Below, piece after piece: positions 1 through 6,084 of a stretch of 6,472 nucleotides of DNA. The stretch lies in assembly GCA_039180865.1 (NCBI GenBank), contig JBCDCZ010000258.1:1-6472 (forward strand). The letters run 5' to 3'. The notes below the pieces were generated by a model, which made no database searches, was not told the DNA's origin, and saw nothing but the letters and a program-made list of their open reading frames with translations. How positions within the stretch are numbered: position 1 is the stretch's first letter; every line of letters begins with the position of its first letter. Position numbers and translations under genes: made by a program. The stretch comes from JBCDCU01 sp039180865. GTDB taxonomy: Bacteria; Pseudomonadota; Alphaproteobacteria; Rhizobiales; JACESI01.

Positions 1-2107
1 GCCCGAGCCCTGTCCCTTTTTTTCGGGTCGTCATATAGGGCTCCAACAGTTTGTTGCGGTTTTCTTTTGGCCACCCCTTCCCGTTATCTGTAATCTCGAT
101 AACAAGGTCTTCTCCATTGGCCCTGCCGGTGACCGAAATACGGCCCTTATATCCTTCCTGTGCCGCCACGGCTTCCACCGCTTCACCGGCATTCTTGATC
201 AGGTTGCCAATCGCCTGAGAAAACAGCCGTTCGTCAAAATAGGCGTGAAGCGGTTTATCAGGTAAGTCTGTCGTAAACTCAATCTCAGGCTGCGCGACTT
301 CCCGGAGATAAACCGCCTCTTTCAGGCAATCGCGCAGGTCCGCTTTGACAAATGTCGGCTTCGGCATCCTCGCGAAACTCGAGAATTCGTCCACCATTCT
401 CCCGATGTCGCCTACCTGACGAACGATCGTGGAGGTACATTTGTCGAAAACTTCCTGATCCTTGTCCTCAAGATCGCGACCAAAACGCCGGCGCAAGCGC
501 TCCGCAGATAATTGGATCGGTGTAAGCGGATTTTTGATCTCGTGGGCAATCCGACGCGCCACGTCCGCCCATGCAGAAGTCCGTTGGGCCGTGACAAGAT
601 CGGTAATATCGTCAAGCGTCAGCACGAACCCTTCAGAGTCCCTGCCAGACGCAGTGCGCGTCATGCGGGCATTGACCGTCCGTTCCTGTCCTTGCCGAAT
701 GAGGGAGATTTGCGCGTTGTATTCATCGCGTGACCCGTCACGAGATTCGTCAAGCAACGCTTCGAGTTCTGGGACGACTGCTTCGAGTGGTTTACCGATA
801 ATGGCACTTTCTTCGATGCCGAAAAGGGCAAGACCCGAGCTGTTAATGACATCCACACGGCCTTCTGCGGAAAGACCGACGACACTTGCGGAAACTCCGG
901 ATAGGACCGTTTCGATAAACCTGCGCCGTTCATCAAGTTTGGTATTGGTTTTCAAGAGCTCCTGACGCTGCTCTGACAATTGTGCCGTCATAACGTTGAA
1001 CGTTTCGCTCAGCGTCCCGATATCGCCCTCTCGTTTGCGCACCGGAACCTGAATATTCAGATCGCCCTTGGAAACCGCGTTGGCAGCGGTCATTAATTGC
1101 CGGATCGGATTGACAAGACCATCCGCGAAACTGATCGCAAGCCAGACCGATGATACAACCAGGACAAGTGCAACACCGAGATAAAGAAGCGCAAAGGCGA
1201 TCTGAGATCCGGCACGTCCCTCCCTCAAGGATGAATATTCCGCGGCATTTTCTTCTGCATCTCTCAAATACCGCACAACTTCCGGATCGACGGCGCGGAT
1301 CGCGTAAAGATATTGGTCGTCGAGCGCGTTGAGTCGCATTAGAACGCCAACTAGATTTTCGGTTCGACCGGGGCTGATCAGGATTGGAACCCGCTCGAAT
1401 TTCGAAGCCGCATTTTCGATCACCGCATCTGGCGCTTTGGGCCACTCGCGGGGCGATCCCACGTTGGCGCTGGCTATTTCCGTTCCTTGCCGATCAATAA
1501 TCTTTAGATGCGGAATGTTGCGAACACGGGCCTGGGTCGTGAGGAAGGCAATGGTCTGTGCTTCGCTATTCAAAAGTCGAAAGCGCAGGCGGTCATAATC
1601 GCGCGCGACGGCGTCGAGGTCCGCGACAAGAAATCTCGCATGTTCATTCAGGTAGGATTGCGCAACGGTAATAGACGATTGGACAATACGTTGTGTGCGA
1701 TCCGAGAACCAACGATCAAGACCAATATCGAGGGTTATCGACGCAATGATCGCAATGATAACGGCTGGTATTGCCGCAATGACTGCGAAAAGGCTGACAA
1801 TTCTGATATGCAGGCGAGCCGCGACCCGTTTTTTTTGACGCGCGCGCAAAAGCCGGAAAACTTCGAATAACACGGCAATCGTCAGGGCGACGATCAGCCC
1901 CGCAATAACGAGCGCAATCGTGAGCGTAACCGTCTGATCGGGCGCGATCGGGGTAAAGCCCATGAGGATCGCAAAGCCGAGACCGGTCGCCAGAATAGAG
2001 AATATGACAAGCCCGAGGCCGATCTTTCGCGAGAATATCCGCGAAAAAACTGAACGCCCTTTTGGCTTTTCAGCACCCGTTGGAGCCACGCCGTGAGTGT
2101 CCGTCAA
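1..2107 (-). CDS. ntrY: NtrY, membrane-bound nitrogen regulation sensor histidine kinase (partial, 3' end outside window)
   Basis: The open frame runs without a stop from an in-frame TAG at 2162-2164 to the left edge, giving 702 codons from TTG 2107; roughly 40-70 C-terminal residues are missing by comparison with the family. Order of parts: three membrane segments near residues 29-51, 60-84 and 101-123; an extracytoplasmic sensor region near 125-300; a fourth membrane segment at 303-325; a HAMP linker at 326-380 (NPIRQL at 333-338); a PAS domain near 395-505; HisKA with phospho-acceptor His522 in HEIKNP; N box around Asn639; G1 box DNGKG from Asp674; and the start of the G2 box (TGLG) at the edge. 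This architecture and the motif HEIKNPLTPIQLSAERL are typical of NtrY, partner of the response regulator NtrX, acting in the inner membrane on nitrogen and redox signals. No ATG exists before the first membrane segment: the start is TTG 2107 (chosen) or GTG 2089, both with only weak GGA-type ribosome binding sites. Confidence 0.95.
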   Translation of the reverse strand, partial: MTDTHGVAPTGAEKPKGRSVFSRIFSRKIGLGLVIFSILATGLGFAILMGFTPIAPDQTVTLTIALVIAGLIVALTIAVLFEVFRLLRARQKKRVAARLHIRIVSLFAVIAAIPAVIIAIIASITLDIGLDRWFSDRTQRIVQSSITVAQSYLNEHARFLVADLDAVARDYDRLRFRLLNSEAQTIAFLTTQARVRNIPHLKIIDRQGTEIASANVGSPREWPKAPDAVIENAASKFERVPILISPGRTENLVGVLMRLNALDDQYLYAIRAVDPEVVRYLRDAEENAAEYSSLREGRAGSQIAFALLYLGVALVLVVSSVWLAISFADGLVNPIRQLMTAANAVSKGDLNIQVPVRKREGDIGTLSETFNVMTAQLSEQRQELLKTNTKLDERRRFIETVLSGVSASVVGLSAEGRVDVINSSGLALFGIEESAIIGKPLEAVVPELEALLDESRDGSRDEYNAQISLIRQGQERTVNARMTRTASGRDSEGFVLTLDDITDLVTAQRTSAWADVARRIAHEIKNPLTPIQLSAERLRRRFGRDLEDKDQEVFDKCTSTIVRQVGDIGRMVDEFSSFARMPKPTFVKADLRDCLKEAVYLREVAQPEIEFTTDLPDKPLHAYFDERLFSQAIGNLIKNAGEAVEAVAAQEGYKGRISVTGRANGEDLVIEITDNGKGWPKENRNKLLEPYMTTRKKGTGLG

Positions 2108-2207
2108 TGATTGAACCGTTCCACAATGAGCACAACAGTGACCCTTTGGCCACTTCGTCGCCTAATTTGCATCAACACAGTGTGTCGGTTAAGAGATTTG
2201 CGGTCAA

Positions 2208-2230
2208 TATGCAACACTATTTGTTACATA
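2208..2230. promoter_or_regulatory. Candidate operator dyad upstream of ntrY
   Basis: The plus strand reads TATGCAACA, five bases, then TGTTACATA. The 9-bp arms are complementary at 8 of 9 positions. It lies about 100 bp upstream of the ntrY start and directly abuts the minus-strand TTGACC box at 2207-2202. The length and spacing are those of a dimeric repressor or activator site, but I cannot name the protein. It does not match the NtrC consensus (GCAC, seven bases, GTGC). Confidence 0.35.
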
Positions 2231-2237
2231 GAAGACA

Positions 2238-2260
2238 CACAATTCGATCTCGAATATGTG
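2238..2260. repeat. Imperfect inverted repeat just downstream of ntrC
   Basis: The core ATTCGA-TC-TCGAAT (2242-2255) is flanked by CACA on the left and TGTG on the right, with one unpaired base at 2256. In ntrC-strand RNA this could form a nine-pair stem with one bulge and a four-base loop, starting about 28 nt after the ntrC stop. It is not followed by a run of U, so it is a poor intrinsic terminator. It could instead be an mRNA 3' hairpin or a protein-binding site. Confidence 0.3.
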
Positions 2261-2288
2261 AAGCCGTGCGCGACCTCTGCAGGCACCG

Positions 2289-3734
2289 CTAACTGGACAT
2301 GCGGATAACCGGAATCTGGAGATCTTTGATTTTCTTTCTCAGCGTATTTCGGTTTACCCCCAGAAGTTCCGCGGCCTTGATCTGATTTCCCCTGGTCGCC
2401 GACAAAGTCGCGGTGAGCAATGGATATTCAAGCTCGCGCAGCAACCGGTGATAAAGCCCCGGAGGCGGAAGGCTGTCACCGAATTCGTTGAAATAGTTGG
2501 CAAGGTGCTGCTCGATTGAGCCAGACAAGGTCGGTGCTTCTTCATCCGCCATGCGCATCAAAGCCGGTTCGTCGATCTGATCGAATTCGGACGAGACGAT
2601 TGCCTCGGTGATCACATCTTCCGGACACAGAGCGGCAAGCTTGCGAACAAGGTTCTCAAGTTCACGGATATTGCCAGGCCAATGATGCCGTTTCAGCCGT
2701 TCCAAAGCAGCCTTTTCAATCTGTTTTGACCCAAGGCCTTCAACCTCAGCCTGACGAAAGAAATGATGGACAAGATCCCCGATGTCTTCGACCCGCTCCC
2801 TGAGCGGTGGCAACCGGATCGGCACGACGTTCAGGCGGAAAAACAGATCCTCGCGAAACAGACCCTGATTGATGAGTTGGCGCAAATCCTTGTTTGTCGC
2901 AGCGACGATACGCACTTCCGTTTTGATCGGCGTACGTCCGCCGACCGTCATGTATTCGCCTTGCTGGAGAACCCGTAAGAGCCTTGTTTGGGCTTCCATC
3001 GGCATATCGCCGATTTCGTCGAGAAAGAGGGTCCCGCCATCTGCCTGTTCGAACCGGCCGCTGGCACGATGTTGTGCCCCTGTGAACGCTCCCTTTTCGT
3101 GACCGAAAAGTTCGGCTTCGATCAAGTCCCTCGGGATTGCTGCCATGTTGATTGCAACAAAAGGACCATGCTTCCGTTTCCCGTAATCGTGCAGAGCCCG
3201 GGCGACGAGTTCTTTTCCCGTCCCGGATTCGCCGGAGATCATCACTGTCAGATCCGTTTGCATGAGCCGCGCCAGGATCCGGTAAATTTCCTGCATGGCA
3301 TTTGAGCGTCCGACAAGCGGCATATTCTCATTGCTGTTGTCGCCATGACCGCGCGAAATCTGCGTTTTCGGCTCGGATAGCGCACGGCCTATGATGGACG
3401 TCAGTTCGGTGAGATCAAACGGCTTCGGAAGATATTCATAGGCTCCACGCTCAGACGCCTTGATCGCTGTCATGAAGGTGTTTTGGGCACTCATGACAAT
3501 GATTGGAATATCAGGGCGTGCGCGTTTAATCCGCGGCAGCAGATCAAAGGCATTCTCATCCGGCATGATTACATCAGTGATAATGAGATCGCCCTCGCCT
3601 TCCGCCACCCATCGCCAGAGTGTCGCGGCATTGGAGGTCAGCCGAACTTCGTAGCCCGCCCGGGAAAGGGCTTGGTTCAAAACGGTCCGAATGGCGCTGT
3701 CATCGTCTGCGACGAGTATCTGGCCCTTAGACAT
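2289..3734 (-). CDS. ntrC: NtrC, sigma54-dependent nitrogen assimilation response regulator
   Basis: A complete 481-residue protein of normal length for NtrC (NR-I). Residues 1-121 form a receiver domain with acidic residues Asp10-Asp12, phospho-acceptor Asp54, Ser82 and Lys104. Residues about 138-380 are the AAA+ sigma54-activation domain: Walker A GESGTGKE at 168-175, the sigma54-contacting GAFTGA loop at 215-220, Walker B LFLDEIG at 236-242, arginine-finger candidates Arg294 and Arg300, and WPGNIRELE in the sensor II part. A Fis-type helix-turn-helix lies near 450-470. All catalytic motifs are intact. Phosphorylated by NtrB, NtrC oligomerises at upstream sites and uses ATP to open sigma54 promoters such as glnA, glnB/K and amtB (family knowledge). 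The start ATG overlaps the ntrB stop by 8 bp and has a good ribosome binding site, so translation is probably coupled. The sequence TLWRWVAEGEGDL in the receiver is rhizobial in character. Confidence 0.98.
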   Translation of the reverse strand: MSKGQILVADDDSAIRTVLNQALSRAGYEVRLTSNAATLWRWVAEGEGDLIITDVIMPDENAFDLLPRIKRARPDIPIIVMSAQNTFMTAIKASERGAYEYLPKPFDLTELTSIIGRALSEPKTQISRGHGDNSNENMPLVGRSNAMQEIYRILARLMQTDLTVMISGESGTGKELVARALHDYGKRKHGPFVAINMAAIPRDLIEAELFGHEKGAFTGAQHRASGRFEQADGGTLFLDEIGDMPMEAQTRLLRVLQQGEYMTVGGRTPIKTEVRIVAATNKDLRQLINQGLFREDLFFRLNVVPIRLPPLRERVEDIGDLVHHFFRQAEVEGLGSKQIEKAALERLKRHHWPGNIRELENLVRKLAALCPEDVITEAIVSSEFDQIDEPALMRMADEEAPTLSGSIEQHLANYFNEFGDSLPPPGLYHRLLRELEYPLLTATLSATRGNQIKAAELLGVNRNTLRKKIKDLQIPVIRMSS

Positions 3735-4875
3735 GTGAGCTTCCTTTTCCGTTTCTTGTCTCCTTGAAGGGAGGAAGGAGAATTCTGAACTCGGTATGTT
3801 TGGGTTGCGATTGGCACTCGATCACACCGCCATGATCGCCGATGATCTTGGCGACCAGTGCAAGGCCAAGGCCTTTCCCATTGGTCTTGGTGGTGATAAA
3901 GGGATCGAACAGGTGAGGATGAAGATCCTCCGGCACGCCGCGCCCGTTATCAATCACGCGAAACTCCATCGGCAAAGCGATCCGCTGATCGCTGCCGGAT
4001 GCCGAAATCCTGACACCGGGCCGGTAGGCGGATGTAATCGTGATTTCCGGATCACCGACCCCTTCGCAGGCTTCGCTCGCATTCTTCACGAGATTGAGGA
4101 AGACCTGAATGAGCTGGTTGCGGTTCGCGAGAACTGGGGGCAATGACGGATCGTAAAGCTTGGTGATCTTCATCCCCCGGGCAAAGCCGTTTTCTGCAAC
4201 CTGAATGACGTGATCGGTTACAGTGTGAACGTTGACCGCCTCACGCTCAATCGGGCGCTCATCAGAAAAAACTTCCATCGTATCAACCAGATTAACGATC
4301 CGGTCGGCTTCTTCGGTAATGAGCCGTGTCAGCGCCTTGTCCTGGTCAGAGGCGGAATCTTCGAGAAGTTGTGCCGCACCCCTGATACCTGAGAGCGGGT
4401 TTTTGATCTCGTGCGCCAGCATGGATGCAAGGCCAGTCACACTTCTCGCAGCACTTCGATGGGTCAATTGTCGATCGATCTTGTCCGCAATGGTGCGCTC
4501 CTGAAAGGTCACCACAACGTCTTGAGTACCGGTATCAAGCGGCGTTGCGAACACGTCGACGAGACGTTCGCCGCCTGTTTTAGGCGTGCCGATATCGACA
4601 CGATATTCATTCACCGGTCCACGCCGTTCACGAACCTGAGGGATCAGCGACAGAACCGGGCTCCCAAATGGCAAGAGCTCATCCAGCGTCATGCGCTGCA
4701 GGCCGCTTAAGCCAGCCTGAAAGAACGCCTGCGCGGCGTAATTTCCATAGAGGATCTCATTATTTAAACCGACCAGAACGACCGGATTCGGCAGCGCGTT
4801 GAGGACTGCACCGAAGTCGCCCGACGTCGGCACAGGGTTTTTCTGGGCACCGGTGGCTCGCTTTTCTGTGCTCAT
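3727..4875 (-). CDS. ntrB: NtrB, nitrogen regulation sensor histidine kinase/phosphatase
   Basis: A complete 382-residue cytosolic kinase with no membrane segments, as expected for NtrB (NR-II). A PAS domain occupies about residues 20-127 (FGAVLNALPNPVVLVGLNNEI at its start). The HisKA domain follows, with phospho-acceptor His155 in HEIKNPLSGIRGAAQLL. The N box NLVKNASEA is at 261-269, the G1 box DNGRG at 309-313, the F-box-like DPFITTK at 324-330 and the G2 box GKGLGL at 333-338. By family knowledge it phosphorylates NtrC under nitrogen limitation and dephosphorylates it when bound by unmodified PII protein. Its ATG sits in an ATGA overlap with the dusB stop (4872-4875), preceded by GAGGG with four to five bases of spacing. 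Its TAA lies inside the ntrC start. Nothing is missing from the catalytic core. Confidence 0.98.
   Translation of the reverse strand: MSTEKRATGAQKNPVPTSGDFGAVLNALPNPVVLVGLNNEILYGNYAAQAFFQAGLSGLQRMTLDELLPFGSPVLSLIPQVRERRGPVNEYRVDIGTPKTGGERLVDVFATPLDTGTQDVVVTFQERTIADKIDRQLTHRSAARSVTGLASMLAHEIKNPLSGIRGAAQLLEDSASDQDKALTRLITEEADRIVNLVDTMEVFSDERPIEREAVNVHTVTDHVIQVAENGFARGMKITKLYDPSLPPVLANRNQLIQVFLNLVKNASEACEGVGDPEITITSAYRPGVRISASGSDQRIALPMEFRVIDNGRGVPEDLHPHLFDPFITTKTNGKGLGLALVAKIIGDHGGVIECQSQPKHTEFRILLPPFKETRNGKGSSHV
3741..3746 (-). promoter_or_regulatory. Ribosome binding site of ntrC
   Basis: The coding strand reads AAGGAA followed by six bases and then the ntrC ATG at 3734. It lies inside the last codons of ntrB and fixes the ntrC start. 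It is the clearest Shine-Dalgarno match in the window. Confidence 0.75.
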
Positions 4876-5906
4876 GCCGCCCTCACCAGACCGGTTTGCG
4901 GAGGACCAATACGTGAGAAGAGCTTGGGTATCTGCCGTTCGACGGCCGGCGGGTCTTTCGCGGTCAAAAGGGCTTTACGCTCTTCCTGAGAAACGAAAAC
5001 GACGTCGGGATCAGCAGCATCGAGATACCAGGAAAGATGCTTGCGGGCGCAAAGACATCCAAGATAAGGACCGTAATGCGATAAAAGGGCCTGATAGTGA
5101 GCCATTACGAGATCAGAGAGCTCTGACCCGTGCGGCGCAGCACTCTCCGTTTTATCAGCCAGGTACCTGGCTGCATGACCTGGAAGCCATGGTTTCCCAT
5201 AGGCACCACGCCCGATCATAACACCGTCCGCGCCGGACGCTTCCAGGATACTGGTGGCATCATCCACAGATCGAACATCGCCATTGGCGATCACTGGAAC
5301 CGAGACGGCTTCGCTCACGGCTCTGATCGCGCGCCAATCGGCTGTTCCTTTGTAAAACTGGGAACGGGTCCGCCCGTGGATAGTGACCATCTGAACGCCC
5401 GCATCTTCCGCTCGGCGGGCAAGCTCTGGTGCATTGATGGATGTCGGATCCCATCCAAGACGCATTTTCAGCGTCACTGGGCAATCCACGGCATCGACCG
5501 TTGCCTCAATTAATGTCAAAGCATGATCCAGATCGCGCATGAGCGCAGACCCGGACAGGCCACCTGTCACTTTCTTTGCCGGACATCCCATATTGATATC
5601 GATGATGTCGGCCCCGGAATCGAGCGCCATCTTCGCGCCAAGGGCCATCCATTTCGCCTCACGACCTGCAAGTTGAACAACATGCGGATCAATGCCCTCG
5701 CCCTTTAGCTTGAGGAGTGCCTCATCATCGCCGCGCGCCAGCTGTTCGCTCGCGATCATTTCCGAAACCACAAGTCCCGCGCCCTCTGCCCAAGCGATCC
5801 GACGGAACGGCAGATCACTCACCCCTGACATGGGCGCCAGAAAAACCGGGTTCCTGATTGTTACATTTCCAACTGAAATCAAAGCCTGACCCGCTTTGTC
5901 GTGCAT
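4872..5906 (-). CDS. dusB: DusB (NifR3-type) tRNA dihydrouridine synthase
   Basis: Flavin-dependent enzyme that reduces uridine to dihydrouridine in tRNA. From ATG 5906 it has 344 residues; a longer form from TTG 5927 adds seven (numbering below uses the longer form). It is a TIM barrel with the Dus signatures: LAPMSGVSDLPFR at 30-42 (FMN site), SEMIAS at 55-60, and INMGCPAKKVTGG at 111-123 with catalytic Cys115. Further ones are LKMRLGW at 153-159, TIHGRTRSQFYKG at 182-194, VIANGDV at 212-218 and MIGRGAYGKPW at 237-247. The C-terminal helical part has ARKHLSWYL at 294-302, typical of DusB. ATG 5906 is preferred because the predicted promoter would put transcription start about two bases before TTG 5927, though neither start has a good ribosome binding site. 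It heads the ntrBC operon, hence the old name nifR3; a direct nitrogen role is not shown by the sequence. Confidence 0.96.
   Translation of the reverse strand: MHDKAGQALISVGNVTIRNPVFLAPMSGVSDLPFRRIAWAEGAGLVVSEMIASEQLARGDDEALLKLKGEGIDPHVVQLAGREAKWMALGAKMALDSGADIIDINMGCPAKKVTGGLSGSALMRDLDHALTLIEATVDAVDCPVTLKMRLGWDPTSINAPELARRAEDAGVQMVTIHGRTRSQFYKGTADWRAIRAVSEAVSVPVIANGDVRSVDDATSILEASGADGVMIGRGAYGKPWLPGHAARYLADKTESAAPHGSELSDLVMAHYQALLSHYGPYLGCLCARKHLSWYLDAADPDVVFVSQEERKALLTAKDPPAVERQIPKLFSRIGPPQTGLVRAA
4880..4884 (-). promoter_or_regulatory. Ribosome binding site of ntrB inside dusB
   Basis: GAGGG on the coding strand precedes the ntrB ATG at 4875 by four bases, within the last codons of dusB. 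Together with the ATGA overlap it supports termination-reinitiation coupling of dusB and ntrB. Confidence 0.6.
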
Positions 5907-5935
5907 AATTTTTATGCGCGAATTCAACTGCCCAC

Positions 5936-5963
5936 ATAATAATCAGTTTGCTGGATTCAGCAA
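5936..5963 (-). promoter_or_regulatory. Candidate sigma70 promoter of dusB-ntrB-ntrC
   Basis: On the minus strand, TTGCTG (5963-5958) and TATTAT (5941-5936) are separated by 16 bp. The -10 matches the consensus at five of six positions; the -35 keeps TTG. Transcription would begin near 5929, leaving a leader of about 23 nt before ATG 5906. It is the best promoter-like pair in the divergent region, but it is predicted by eye only. Confidence 0.45.
5948..5963. promoter_or_regulatory. Perfect dyad overlapping the dusB promoter
   Basis: TTGCTG, four bases (GATT), then CAGCAA: six-base arms with perfect complementarity. It covers the candidate -35 box and much of the spacer, a usual place for a repressor site. 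It is not an NtrC-type site, because the half-site sequence and spacing differ. It could also be chance, since six-base arms are short. Confidence 0.3.
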
Positions 5964-5980
5964 GCGTGAGGTTTCCCTTT

Positions 5981-5993
5981 TCCCAGATTGGGA
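5981..5993. repeat. Short inverted repeat in the dusB-ispD divergent region
   Basis: TCCCA, three bases (GAT), TGGGA: perfect five-base arms, about 90 bp upstream of the ispD start and about 20 bp behind the candidate dusB -35 box. The remaining sequence to 6084 shows no convincing promoter for ispD by eye. Short dyads like this are expected by chance at some rate. Confidence 0.2.
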
Positions 5994-6084
5994 TTAACGG
6001 CGACTTGATCGAAAAGCGCCACTTGCCGGAGCCGTCAGATCCAGCTAAGCCAAGTCAGCCAAAGCCATACCGGAATTGAAAAGT

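Larger units (their letters stand above)
2108..2288. other. ntrC-ntrY intergenic region
   Basis: This 181-bp gap follows the ntrC stop and precedes the predicted ntrY start, in contrast to the overlapping junctions upstream. I see no credible small gene. It is AT-richer than its flanks and holds three dyads at 2238-2260, 2208-2230 and 2175-2183. A TTGACC box on the minus strand (2207-2202) is a possible -35 element for ntrY, but no good -10 sits 16-18 bp downstream. There is no U-tract terminator after ntrC, so read-through into ntrY is possible. The spacing suggests that ntrY has a promoter of its own, which is inference. Confidence 0.6.

Noticed and set aside
462..965. A 167-codon open frame on the plus strand inside ntrY
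   Set aside because: It lies wholly antisense to the PAS and HisKA part of ntrY, whose motifs are intact. The translation is serine- and arginine-rich with no recognisable domain, as expected of a shadow frame.
933..1445. A 170-codon open frame on the minus strand in another frame of ntrY
   Set aside because: Same strand as ntrY but out of frame with it. The ntrY frame is continuous through the whole stretch with HAMP and membrane features, so this is a shadow and not a sign of frameshift.
2238..2260. Intrinsic terminator after ntrC
   Set aside because: The stem is AT-rich with a bulge and the downstream sequence on the ntrC strand has no U tract. It is kept only as an inverted repeat.
2062..2308. 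Small plus-strand open frames across the ntrC-ntrY gap
   Set aside because: They extend antisense into ntrY and/or ntrC, have no recognisable product and show no convincing ribosome binding site.
4799..5221. A 140-codon plus-strand open frame across the dusB-ntrB junction
   Set aside because: It is antisense to two well-conserved genes, is charge-rich and has no domain pattern.
5957..5976. Possible sigma54 promoter upstream of dusB on the minus strand (GG, ten bases, GC)
   Set aside because: Only the minimal GG and GC are present; the surrounding TGGCAC and TTGC consensus bases are mostly absent.
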